DNA of 64,000 nucleotides from Dinoroseobacter sp049800835 (lineage in GTDB: Bacteria; Pseudomonadota; Alphaproteobacteria; Rhodobacterales; Rhodobacteraceae): the NCBI RefSeq assembly GCF_049800835.1, contig NZ_JBNAFU010000009.1, positions 41,554 through 105,553 on the forward strand, read 5' to 3'. Positions 14,361 to 23,303 of the stretch are shown here, in pieces. The translations under genes and the position numbers were made by a program. How positions within the stretch are numbered: the stretch's first letter is position 1; each line of letters begins with the position of its first letter. The notes beneath the pieces are model-generated. The model was not told the origin of the DNA. It saw nothing but the letters and a program-made list of their open reading frames with translations, and made no database searches.

Positions 14361-17309
14361 ATGAGCGCCGAGACGCCCGACTACAAAGCCACGTTGAACC
14401 TGCCCAAAACTGATTTCCCGATGCGTGCGGGTCTGCCGAAGCGCGAGCCTGACTGGCTCGCCCGGTGGGAAAAGATCGGGGTGTATGACCGCCTGCGCGA
14501 CAAGGCCGAAGGACGTGAGCCCTTCACGCTGCACGACGGCCCGCCCTATGCGAACGGACATCTGCACATCGGTCACGCGCTGAACAAGATCCTCAAGGAT
14601 ATGGTGGTCCGGTCCCAGCAGATGATGGGCAAGGACGCGCGCTACGTGCCCGGTTGGGACTGCCACGGTCTGCCGATCGAATGGAAGATCGAAGAGAAGT
14701 ACCGCCAGAAGGGGCGCGACAAGGATGCGGTTCCGATCAACGAGTTTCGCCGCGAGTGCCGTGAGTTTGCCGAAGGCTGGATCGATATCCAGCGTGAGGA
14801 GTTCAAACGCCTCGGTGTGACCGGAAACTGGGATGATCCCTACCTGACGATGGACTTTCACGCGGAGCGTGTGATCGCCGAGGAATTCATGAAGTTCCTG
14901 ATGAATGGCGCGCTGTACCAGGGCTCGAAACCCGTCATGTGGTCTCCGGTGGAAAAAACCGCGCTGGCCGAGGCCGAGGTGGAGTATCACGACCGCCAGA
15001 CCGATGCGATCTGGGTGAAATTTCCGGTCGTGCATGCCAAGCAGACGCCAAGCCCGGTGGATGAGCCCGATGACCTCATGGGGGCGGGCGCGCAATTGCT
15101 GGCCGAACAACTCGAAGAGTCGGTGGTGGTGATCTGGACCACGACGCCCTGGACGATCCCGCAGAACCGCGCAATCTGTTTTGGACCAGGCATCTCCTAC
15201 GGGCTTTACGAGGTCACCGAGACGCCCGAAGAGTGCTGGGCGCAGGTGGGCGACACCTACATCATGGCGGACGCCCTGGCAGAGAGCGTGTTCGCGCAGG
15301 CACGTGTGGTGGCCTATGATCGCCGCCGGGACGTATCCGCGTTGGAGCTGGAAGGGCTGACTTGCGCACACCCGATGCGCGGGGCGGACGGGGCCGAAGG
15401 TGAGTGGGATTTCGACGTCCCCCTGTTACCGGGGGATCACGTAACCGACGACGCGGGCACCGGGTTCGTGCACACAGCGCCCAGTCACGGCGACGACGAT
15501 TATGCCATCGGTGTCAAGCATGGCCTGCCGATGACCTATAACATCCTCGACGACAGTTCCTACCGCGCGGACCTGCCGTTCTTCGCGGGGGAAAGCATCA
15601 TCAAACCCAACGGCAAGCCGGGTGGGGCCAACAAGGCCGTGATCGCCAAGCTGACGGAACTTGAGGCGCTGTTGGCCCGGCAACGGCTGACGATCTCGGA
15701 CGCGCACTCCTGGCGCTCCAAGGCGCCGGTGATCCGCCTGAATCGCCCGCAGTGGTTTGCGGCCATCGACCGCGAAATCGGTGGCGACGACACCTATGGC
15801 AAGACAATCCGTCAACGTGCGTTGCGGTCTATCGACGAACTGGTGACATGGACCCCGCAAACCGGGCGCAACCGGCTGTATTCGATGATCGAAGCAAGGC
15901 CGGACTGGGTGCTGAGCCGTCAGAGAGCCTGGGGTGTTCCACTAACGTGTTTTGTCAAGAAGGGCGCCCAACCCACTGATGAAGATTATCTTTTGCGTGA
16001 TCCGACGGTGAACGCCCGTGTGGCCGAAGCGTTCGAGGCCGAAGGCGCGGATGCCTGGTATGCGGAAGGTGCAAAAGAACGCTTCTTGGGCAACGACTAC
16101 GCGCCGGACGACTACGAACAGGTGTTTGACATCCTGGACGTCTGGTTCGATTCCGGGTCAACGCACGCATTCGTGCTGCGCGATCGTCCGGACGGGTCCG
16201 AGGATGGACGCGCCGACCTGTACCTGGAAGGCACAGACCAGCATCGTGGCTGGTTTCATTCGTCGATGTTGCAGGCTTGCGGAACGCGCGGAATGGCACC
16301 GTATCGCGGGGTTCTCACGCACGGCTTCACGCTCGATGAAAAAGGAATGAAGCAATCAAAGTCGCTGGGAAACACCGTGGCGCCCGAAGAGGTGATCAAG
16401 CAATACGGTGCGGACATCCTGAGGCTTTGGGTGGCGCAGTCGGATTATACGGTCGATCTGCGGATCGGGCCGGAAATCCTCAAGAACGTGGCCGACAGCT
16501 ATCGCCGTCTGCGCAACACGATGCGGTTCATGCTGGGCTCTCTGCCGGCGACGGTGCCGTCGATGCCAGCAGAACTGCCTGAACTCGAACGTTTGATCCT
16601 GCATCGTCTGTGGGAAATCGATGCAGAGGTGCGCGAGGCGTATGCGGCGTACGACTTTCAGCGCGTCTGGCGCACCGTTTTTGACTTCGCGACGCTGGAT
16701 CTGTCAGCATTCTACTTCGACGTCCGAAAGGACGCCCTGTATTGCGATGCAGAGGATAGCCCGCGCCGGATCGCATGCGAAGCGGTTCTCGGTGAATTGT
16801 TCACACGCCTGACCGGTTGGCTTGCCCCGATCCTGGTTTTCACCATGGAAGAAGTGTGGTTGGAGCGGTTCCCGGGCGATGACAACTCGTTGCATTTGCA
16901 GGATATGGTGCCGGTTCCGGACCTCTGGCGCGATGATGATCTGGCGGCGCGCGCCAAAAAGGTGCGCGCTGTGCGGCGGGTCGTGACCGGTGCCCTGGAA
17001 CAGGAAAGGACGGCCAAGACTATTGGCTCGTCCCTGGAAGCGGCACCCGTCGTGTACCTGTCCGACGCGTTTGCCCAGATCATCACGGAACCTGAAACCT
17101 TCGCTGATCTTTGCATCACGTCGCAGATTGAACTGAGCAGTGATCCCGCGCCGGAGTCTGCGTTCCGTTTGGAAGACGTACCGGGCGTCGCCGTGTCTTT
17201 CCGGCATGCCACTGGCCAGAAATGCCAACGCTGCTGGAAAATCCTGCCGGATGTGGGCACCCACGCAAATCCGGGCGTTTGCTCGCGGTGCAACAGCGCT
17301 GTCGGCTAA
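14361..17309 (+). CDS. ileS: isoleucyl-tRNA synthetase
   Basis: 982-residue class I synthetase charging tRNA-Ile. The HIGH motif is in ANGHLHIGHALNKILKD, the CP1 editing domain includes WTTTPWTIPQNRA, and the KMSKS equivalent is GMKQSKSLGN. A C-terminal zinc finger (CQRCWKILPD...CSRC) marks the bacterial type. The frame opens at 14304, but ATG 14361 has AGGACG seven bases upstream and gives the expected N-terminus MSAETPDYKATLNLP. The TAA at 17307-17309 overlaps the stop of the convergent asparaginase-like gene. Confidence 0.97.
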   Translation: MSAETPDYKATLNLPKTDFPMRAGLPKREPDWLARWEKIGVYDRLRDKAEGREPFTLHDGPPYANGHLHIGHALNKILKDMVVRSQQMMGKDARYVPGWDCHGLPIEWKIEEKYRQKGRDKDAVPINEFRRECREFAEGWIDIQREEFKRLGVTGNWDDPYLTMDFHAERVIAEEFMKFLMNGALYQGSKPVMWSPVEKTALAEAEVEYHDRQTDAIWVKFPVVHAKQTPSPVDEPDDLMGAGAQLLAEQLEESVVVIWTTTPWTIPQNRAICFGPGISYGLYEVTETPEECWAQVGDTYIMADALAESVFAQARVVAYDRRRDVSALELEGLTCAHPMRGADGAEGEWDFDVPLLPGDHVTDDAGTGFVHTAPSHGDDDYAIGVKHGLPMTYNILDDSSYRADLPFFAGESIIKPNGKPGGANKAVIAKLTELEALLARQRLTISDAHSWRSKAPVIRLNRPQWFAAIDREIGGDDTYGKTIRQRALRSIDELVTWTPQTGRNRLYSMIEARPDWVLSRQRAWGVPLTCFVKKGAQPTDEDYLLRDPTVNARVAEAFEAEGADAWYAEGAKERFLGNDYAPDDYEQVFDILDVWFDSGSTHAFVLRDRPDGSEDGRADLYLEGTDQHRGWFHSSMLQACGTRGMAPYRGVLTHGFTLDEKGMKQSKSLGNTVAPEEVIKQYGADILRLWVAQSDYTVDLRIGPEILKNVADSYRRLRNTMRFMLGSLPATVPSMPAELPELERLILHRLWEIDAEVREAYAAYDFQRVWRTVFDFATLDLSAFYFDVRKDALYCDAEDSPRRIACEAVLGELFTRLTGWLAPILVFTMEEVWLERFPGDDNSLHLQDMVPVPDLWRDDDLAARAKKVRAVRRVVTGALEQERTAKTIGSSLEAAPVVYLSDAFAQIITEPETFADLCITSQIELSSDPAPESAFRLEDVPGVAVSFRHATGQKCQRCWKILPDVGTHANPGVCSRCNSAVG

Positions 17310-17797
17310 ACGTCGAACCGGCCCTGTTCGGTGTTCTTGTCAAGCGATCGGGCGGGAAAAACCCGCCCGTTCATCACCCCCCAGATGCCCGGTTCAAGCA
17401 ATTGCGCCGCGACCACCGCGCCGCCCAGATTGAACTCCCCGTCAGAGGCATAAAGCGAGAAGGGCCGCATCGCCCCCGTCAGAACAATGGTTTTGCCGGA
17501 AACGCGGGTTTCCAGAAACCGCGCCGTTTCGCCCATCGTTCCGGTGCCATGGGTGATGACCAGCTTGTCCTCCGCAGCTGCACTGGCCGCTTGGGCGATC
17601 GCGTCGCGGTCGGCGTCGTCGAAATACAGGCTGTCTTTCAGCATCACGACTTCAAGACTTGGAAAGTGACACCGCCCGATCCGCAACAATTCGGGAATGT
17701 GCGTGGCGCCATCCGGAGAAAACGCCAACCCTTCGGTGCGCGGATCATGTACCTTGTCGATGGTTCCGCCCGTGACCAGAATTCGAACATCCTGCAT
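17306..17797 (-). CDS. asparaginase-like protein, N-terminal domain only
   Basis: 163 residues matching only the N-terminal domain of L-asparaginases. Conserved are the first catalytic Thr motif VTGGTIDK and the second motif ITHGTGTMGETA, and LTGAMRPFSL follows. Full-length asparaginases have about 330 residues with a C-terminal domain that completes the active site, so this is a half-length relative. It is intact: ATG at 17797 after GGAGGAGAG, with a clean stop. From memory, stand-alone short forms of this kind occur in alphaproteobacteria, so it need not be a pseudogene. Activity on asparagine is doubtful. Its TAG overlaps the ileS TAA. Confidence 0.82.
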   Translation of the reverse strand: MQDVRILVTGGTIDKVHDPRTEGLAFSPDGATHIPELLRIGRCHFPSLEVVMLKDSLYFDDADRDAIAQAASAAAEDKLVITHGTGTMGETARFLETRVSGKTIVLTGAMRPFSLYASDGEFNLGGAVVAAQLLEPGIWGVMNGRVFPARSLDKNTEQGRFDV

Positions 17798-17939
17798 GGA
17801 TCAGCTCTCCTCCGCCCGCTTGACGATTGCGGCGGGCCCATGTCACACGAGGACGTGATTTCGCAGAGGCGGTCAAGCCGATGGTGCCTTTCCACGTGTG
17901 GTTTTCCAGGGGAGATGCGTCCCGAGACAGGCCACGCCC

Positions 17940-18317
17940 ATGGTTCTGAGCGTGCTGCTGCTTGTGCTCATGTTGCAGATCAAGCACCTGTTTTTCGACT
18001 TCTTTTGGCAATCCAACTGGATGGCCACGCATAAAGGCACCTATGGCCATCCCGCGGGACTGGTGCATGCTGGACTGCATGGCTTCGGCACCGGGCTGGT
18101 TCTGATGGTTGTTCCGGTTCCCATCGGACTTGGTGCGATCGCGGCCCTAAGTCTGGCGGAGACCGTGTTGCACTATCACATCGACTGGGTGAAATCTCGT
18201 GTCACCCGTCGGGCCGGCGTCGATGCCTCGCAAAAGCGGTTCTGGGTGATTACGGGCACAGATCAGGCCTTGCACCAGGCCACGTATCTGGCGATCGCGG
18301 GTCTTGTATTTTCCTGA
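17940..18317 (+). CDS. DUF3307-like small membrane protein
   Basis: 125 residues, mostly hydrophobic, with about three membrane helices. The pattern LLLVLMLQIKHLFFDFFWQ at the start, followed by His-containing segments (HAGLHGFGTG, HYHIDWVKSR, TDQALHQATYLAI), is typical of DUF3307 proteins, which are often annotated only as inner-membrane proteins. The frame is open from a GTG at 17898; ATG 17940 is preferred because it begins the first helix directly. It is divergent from the asparaginase-like gene. Function unknown. Confidence 0.75.
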   Translation: MVLSVLLLVLMLQIKHLFFDFFWQSNWMATHKGTYGHPAGLVHAGLHGFGTGLVLMVVPVPIGLGAIAALSLAETVLHYHIDWVKSRVTRRAGVDASQKRFWVITGTDQALHQATYLAIAGLVFS

Positions 18318-18457
18318 ACCAGCCTTCACTGGTCTGATACCGGTGCGCGATTTCGGCGCCGTGGTGCGATTTTCAGCGCAGGTCGTGTACTAACCTGCTG
18401 CATTATTGAATGTTTTCTTTGTTTCAAGATAAATTGCCGCCCATAGGGAGGATCAAA

Positions 18458-19831
18458 ATGTCCGGACGGAGGGGGATCGCAGCCATTGCTGTCTGTCTCG
18501 GACTGGGGCAGCCCGTTGGTGCGATGACGCTTGAACAGGCCGTCCGCGTCGCCGTCACGTCCAGCCCCACAATCAGCAAGGCCACAGCGGAAGCGCGTGC
18601 CAGCGCGCAGGATCTCGGCGCGCTGGAGCGGGAGTACCTCCCCACAGTGTCGCTTACCGCGCAGGGCGGTGCGGAGCGCGTGGACGACCCGGTTGGCCTG
18701 ACGCCTGAGGACAATGACGAGACGAAGTTCGCCCGGCGTATTGATCTGAATGCGGAGTTGGTGCTGTTTGACGGCTACCGCAGGTCCAACCTCGTCTACC
18801 AGGGGGCGGCGGACCTTGATGGTAGCCTGTTCCGGATGCTTGACGCGTCCGAGACGCTCGCGCTGAACGCGACCGAGGCGTATATCGACGTGGTGCGCCA
18901 TCGCCAGTTGGTCGATGCGGCACGACGCAATGTCGCGCGGCACAAGGAGATCGGTGCGCAGGTTCGCGCGCAGGTCGAAGGTGGTCGGCTGCCCGCCTCC
19001 AGCGCGCTCCAGGTCTCCGACAGGATTGATGCGGCGGAGTTGGCGGAGCTAGAGGTGCGACAGGCGCTGCGGGATGCCAACGCCCGGTTCGAGCGGATCG
19101 TGGGACAGCCGCCCGGCACGGACATGGCCATTCCGCGCCCGACGCAACTGCCGGGGACCGAGGATGATCTTGTTCAGGCGGCGATGCGCAACAGTTTCCG
19201 CCTGCGGGCTGCCCAGACCGCGATTGACCGTGCGCGCTTTGAAAAGACGATCGTGGAGTCGAACCGCTTGCCGCGCGTTTCGTTAAATGCCGGTGCGATG
19301 TATGGCGAGGACCTTGAGGGGTCGCGCGGGGAAGAGAGTGATCTTTACATCGGGTTCCGTTTGAACTGGGAGCTGTACGCAGGCGGACGATCACCTGAGA
19401 GCCGCGCCTTGGCCGAACGGGTTGTGCAAGCACAGGCAGAACGGGACGAGGCCCTGCGCGAGGTGCGCGCTTTGGCCCAACGCAGCTGGAACACGTTTCA
19501 GAGCGCTACCGAACGCGCGATCTTGTTGGAACGCCAGCTACGTGCGAACCGGTCCCTCGTGCGCCAGTACACGGATGAATTCGAAGCCTCGACCCGGTCG
19601 CTTCTGGATGTGCTGGAGGCAGAGCGCGCATTGTTCAGGGTGCAATTCCAGAAAATCAGCTCGGACGCGAGCTTTGCATTCAGTCAGTTTCGCCTTCTGG
19701 CAACGCAGAGCGTTCTGGCCGGTTACTTCGGTGTGAAGCCCACTGGCATCGCCTTGGAACCGGGTTTCCAGAGTCAGGCCTTGCAATCCCCAACAGCCGT
19801 TTTTGATACGGCGATCGAACCACTTCAGTGA
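18458..19831 (+). CDS. TolC-family outer-membrane protein (type I secretion)
   Basis: 457-residue outer-membrane channel protein. The signal peptide ends about VGAM. Mature blocks are typical of the TolC/OEP family: MTLEQAVRVAVTSSPTI at the start, LELVLFDG-like RIDLNAELVLFDGYRR, and the internal repeat GFRLNWELYAGGRSPESRALAERV. Long amphipathic heptad stretches form the periplasmic helical barrel. ATG 18458 is preceded by GGGAGGA (18446-18452). Its stop overlaps the GTG of the exporter ATPase, making a three-gene secretion operon with the genes that follow. Confidence 0.92.
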   Translation: MSGRRGIAAIAVCLGLGQPVGAMTLEQAVRVAVTSSPTISKATAEARASAQDLGALEREYLPTVSLTAQGGAERVDDPVGLTPEDNDETKFARRIDLNAELVLFDGYRRSNLVYQGAADLDGSLFRMLDASETLALNATEAYIDVVRHRQLVDAARRNVARHKEIGAQVRAQVEGGRLPASSALQVSDRIDAAELAELEVRQALRDANARFERIVGQPPGTDMAIPRPTQLPGTEDDLVQAAMRNSFRLRAAQTAIDRARFEKTIVESNRLPRVSLNAGAMYGEDLEGSRGEESDLYIGFRLNWELYAGGRSPESRALAERVVQAQAERDEALREVRALAQRSWNTFQSATERAILLERQLRANRSLVRQYTDEFEASTRSLLDVLEAERALFRVQFQKISSDASFAFSQFRLLATQSVLAGYFGVKPTGIALEPGFQSQALQSPTAVFDTAIEPLQ

Positions 19832-21984
19832 GCCGCGCGCTGCCCGCCCAACCGGCCACAGCGCCGGATGTGCTCAAGGCCGATGCCGTCTTGCGCTGGA
19901 TTGCGCGCGCGCATGGCCGACCTTATGCCGAAGAGGCCTTGCGTACCGGGTTGAGCGCTGGGTTCGACCCGACACGTGCGGACGACGTGATCGGTGCGCT
20001 CGCCGTCCTTGGCCTGACGGCGGAGACGTTGGTGAGAGCGCCCGACAAGGTCGATGCGGCGGTCTTGCCCGCGGTAGGTTTCCACAAGAGCGGTGCGCCC
20101 GTCATTCTGCGTGCCGGTCCGGGCGGTATCGAAGCCTTTGTCCCGCCCATATCGCAAAGCGGGGCAGAAGTTTCAGCTGCCCTGAGTGATCTCAAGGACG
20201 CTGTGATCCTTGTGCGGCCCGCCAAAGCCCTGTCCGAGGCGCGGCTTGAGCAGACTGCGAGCACGGGCGATGCCTTTGAACAACGGGACTGGTTCTGGTC
20301 GCCGGTGCGGGCGCAATGGACGGGCTGGGCGCAGCTTGCTCTGGCAGCCTTCCTGATCAATCTGCTGGGCTTGGCGTTGCCGATATTTGTCATGAACGTG
20401 TATGACAGGGTCATTCCGAACCTCGCCTTCGTGACGTTGACCACGCTGGCCATCGGAGTCGCGATCGCAATTTTCCTGGACCTGGTGTTGCGTTCGGTCC
20501 GGGCTGCCGTGCTGGACCGGATCGGACGGCGTGTGGACCTGCAGGCCGGGTCGGTTGTCTTTGCGCAGGCCATGCGTATCGGGTTGCTGGACCGTCGGGG
20601 CGGCGCGGCAGGATTGGTGCAGACGATCCGCGATTTCGAACTTGTACGCGATTTCTTCGGGTCTGCCACGTTTGTCTCTTTGATTGATCTGGCGTTCATC
20701 GGTGTCTTCATTGCTGCTCTGTTCGTGCTGGTCGGCCCGCTGGCCTGGGTGCCGTTGATTGCTGTCCCGCTGGTGCTTGTCATCGCGCTTGTCGCGCAAG
20801 CGCCGATGGGTCGTGCGGCAGCCGAAGCCCAGAGGCTGGCAACCAAACGCCACGTGGTCCTAGTGGAAACACTTAACGGGGTCGAGACGATCAAGAGCCT
20901 GAACGCAGAACCGGTCATGCAGCGCGAATGGGATATCGCCGCCGCAGCTGCCACGCAGGTGTCGGGACGCACCCGATTCTGGTCCAGTTTTGCCACGAAC
21001 GGAACGCTGGCCGTTCAACAGGCGGTGAGCGTCGTCATCATCGTCTGGGGGGTCTTCCTGATTTTCGAGGGGCGCATCTCAATCGGGGCGCTGATCGCGG
21101 CGAACATTCTGGCCGGCCGCGTCCTTGCACCTCTCGGGGCCATCGCTCAGACCGTGTTTCGGTCGCAGTATGCGGTTCGGGCCAAACGCGCGTTGGATGA
21201 GTTGATGGCCTTGCCGACGGACGGGCGGCACATCAAGAGCGACCACCGGATTACGACGGGGGCAATTCAGTTTGACGGCGTACGCTTTTCCTATCCCGGC
21301 CAAACGGTGGCCGCGCTGGATGCAGTGAGCTTCCAGATCGCGCCGGGTGAGGTTGTCGCGCTTCTGGGGCGTGTGGGGTCCGGCAAGACAACAACCGGCA
21401 AGCTGTTGTCAGGGCTGATTGCACCGCAGGAGGGCAGCATCCTGATCGATGGTATCGGTATCGGACAGTATGACCGCGCCGAGTTGCGCGCCGGGATCGG
21501 GTATTTGCCGCAGGATGCGGAGTTGTTCTCCGGGACGTTGCGCGAAAACCTGACCATAGGACGCCCCGATGCCAGTGATGCCGACATTCAAGCAGCGCTT
21601 TACACCGCAGGGCTGGACCAGTTCGTGGCAGCATCCGCTGACGGGCTCGACATGCTGATCGGCGAGCGGGGGCATCGGCTGTCCGGCGGGCAGCGGCAAG
21701 GGGTGTGTCTGGCCCGGCTTCTGCTGCGCAAGACGCGCGTATTGTTCCTGGACGAGCCGACCAACGCGATGGACCAGCAGATGGAGGCGACAGTGACCGC
21801 GCGGCTACGCGCGCTTGGCGAGACCGGTATCAGCCTGATCCTGTGCACGCACCGGCAGTCACTGGCGCAGATCGCCGACAGGTTTGTCGTGCTTGATCAG
21901 GGACGCAAGGTGTTGGACGGCCCGCGCGCACAGATGATGGCGCGGCTGGCGGGCCAGAAACCGGATGCGGATGGGTCTGCGTGA
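19828..21984 (+). CDS. type I secretion ABC transporter with C39-like domain (LapB/HlyB type)
   Basis: 718-residue inner-membrane exporter. Residues 1-135 are a C39-peptidase-like domain in which no catalytic Cys is seen, so it should bind rather than cleave the substrate, as in HlyB and LapB. A six-helix membrane domain follows (about 155-440), then the ATPase with Walker A GRVGSGKTTTGK, signature RLSGGQRQGVCLARL and Walker B VLFLDEPTNAMD. GTG start at 19828 overlaps the tolC stop; the end overlaps the HlyD-type gene. The nearest plausible substrate is the large FecR-cadherin protein at 25725, which has no predicted Sec signal. Confidence 0.93.
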   Translation: MSRALPAQPATAPDVLKADAVLRWIARAHGRPYAEEALRTGLSAGFDPTRADDVIGALAVLGLTAETLVRAPDKVDAAVLPAVGFHKSGAPVILRAGPGGIEAFVPPISQSGAEVSAALSDLKDAVILVRPAKALSEARLEQTASTGDAFEQRDWFWSPVRAQWTGWAQLALAAFLINLLGLALPIFVMNVYDRVIPNLAFVTLTTLAIGVAIAIFLDLVLRSVRAAVLDRIGRRVDLQAGSVVFAQAMRIGLLDRRGGAAGLVQTIRDFELVRDFFGSATFVSLIDLAFIGVFIAALFVLVGPLAWVPLIAVPLVLVIALVAQAPMGRAAAEAQRLATKRHVVLVETLNGVETIKSLNAEPVMQREWDIAAAAATQVSGRTRFWSSFATNGTLAVQQAVSVVIIVWGVFLIFEGRISIGALIAANILAGRVLAPLGAIAQTVFRSQYAVRAKRALDELMALPTDGRHIKSDHRITTGAIQFDGVRFSYPGQTVAALDAVSFQIAPGEVVALLGRVGSGKTTTGKLLSGLIAPQEGSILIDGIGIGQYDRAELRAGIGYLPQDAELFSGTLRENLTIGRPDASDADIQAALYTAGLDQFVAASADGLDMLIGERGHRLSGGQRQGVCLARLLLRKTRVLFLDEPTNAMDQQMEATVTARLRALGETGISLILCTHRQSLAQIADRFVVLDQGRKVLDGPRAQMMARLAGQKPDADGSA

Positions 21985-23303
21985 TGTTCGGGGCGCGGAT
22001 AGAGGACAGGTACCTACAGGATCCAGCCCGCATCTCGGGGCGTGGCGGTGGAGCGGGTTGGTTCCTCTTGCTGACCATAGCAGGCGGGCTCTTGGCGTTC
22101 CTGATCTGGGCGGCGACATCGGAGATTGAGGAGGTGGCCCGGGGGGCAGGGCAGGTGGTGCCGTCCCGGCAGGTGCAAGTGGTGCAAAGCCTTGAAGGCG
22201 GCATCATCACCGCGCTGGAGGTGGCCGAAGGAGACCTGGTCGAGGCAGGCCAGCCCCTTGTTCAGATCAGTGATGTGGGTGTCGCGGCCGAACGCAGGGA
22301 ACTGTTGCAGAGCCGCAATGCGTTGCTCGCCGAAGCAGCCCGGCTGGAGGCGGAAGCCTCTCTGGAGACGATGGCGCGCTGGCCCCCAAGTCTGGCGGAG
22401 CGTGCGCCGGGCGCGGTCGCAGCGGAGCTGGCCATTCTGGAGACCCGCCATGCGCAACTGGACAGCGAATTGCAGGTGCTGTCCGATCAGCGTGTCGGTC
22501 GCGAGGGAGAGTTGGCCGAATTGCGGGCCGAAGCGCTGAAACTGTCCACGGTCCTCGAACCGCTGCGCGCGGAACTTGCCCTGACCGAAAACCTCGTCGC
22601 GCGTGGCGCCCTGCCTCAGATCGAGCTTTTGCGCCTGCGCGGACGGCTGGCCGAAATCGAAGGAGATCTGGCCGTCGGTGCGGCACGCGCGCCCACTCTG
22701 GAAGCAGCCATCCGCGAGGCCGACGCCCAGATCGACGCAACGCGCGCGGCATTCGTGACGCGAGCGCGTCAGCGCCTTGCCCGGGTTCAGCTTGAACTCG
22801 CAGTGGTCGAAACTGGTCTCGAGGCGGCCACAGACCGCGTCGATCGTACTGTTTTACGCGCCCCGGCGCGTGGTATCGTCAACCGTATTCCCGCGACCAC
22901 GATCGGAGCAGTGGTGCAACCGGGCGCGCCGGTTCTGGAGATTGTGCCAGTTGAGGACCGGCTGCTGGTCGAGGCGGACATTGCCCCGCGCGATGTCGCA
23001 TTCATCACGGTTGGCGAGCCTGCGTCGGTCAAGATCACGGCCTATGACTATCTTGTCTATGGGGCTCTCGAAGGGACGGTGGACCGCATCGGTGCGGATG
23101 CCGTGCAGAACGGTGATGGTCTGCCGGTGTTTCGGGTGGCCATCCGGACGGATGCGGACCATCTGGCCCACAACGGCGCGCTTCTGCCGATCCGGCCCGG
23201 GATGCAGGCTCAGGTTGATATCCAAACCGGGTCACGCACGGTGTTGAGCTATCTTCTGCGTCCGCTGATGCGCACCGGGTCCGAGGCCTTGCGGGAGCGG
23301 TGA
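21984..23303 (+). CDS. HlyD-family membrane fusion protein (type I secretion)
   Basis: 439-residue periplasmic adaptor linking the ABC exporter to TolC. A single membrane helix lies near residues 18-38. The split lipoyl domain has VVQSLEGGIITALEVAEGD on one side and the second half after a long coiled coil (VLRAPARGIVNRIPATTIGAVVQPG). The C-terminal barrel resembles LapC/HlyD (VKITAYDYLVYGALEGTVDRIGAD). ATG 21984 overlaps the exporter stop by ATGA; a GTG three bases earlier is possible. The stop abuts the stop of the convergent cyclase gene with no base between. Confidence 0.93.
   Translation: MFGARIEDRYLQDPARISGRGGGAGWFLLLTIAGGLLAFLIWAATSEIEEVARGAGQVVPSRQVQVVQSLEGGIITALEVAEGDLVEAGQPLVQISDVGVAAERRELLQSRNALLAEAARLEAEASLETMARWPPSLAERAPGAVAAELAILETRHAQLDSELQVLSDQRVGREGELAELRAEALKLSTVLEPLRAELALTENLVARGALPQIELLRLRGRLAEIEGDLAVGAARAPTLEAAIREADAQIDATRAAFVTRARQRLARVQLELAVVETGLEAATDRVDRTVLRAPARGIVNRIPATTIGAVVQPGAPVLEIVPVEDRLLVEADIAPRDVAFITVGEPASVKITAYDYLVYGALEGTVDRIGADAVQNGDGLPVFRVAIRTDADHLAHNGALLPIRPGMQAQVDIQTGSRTVLSYLLRPLMRTGSEALRER

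Noticed and set aside
17306..17797. Asparaginase pseudogene
   Set aside because: The frame is clean, with a good ribosome site and both Thr motifs kept; it is better treated as a short family member.
19828..20230. Bacteriocin-type C39 peptidase
   Set aside because: No catalytic cysteine is seen in the N-terminal domain; it is the C39-like binding form.
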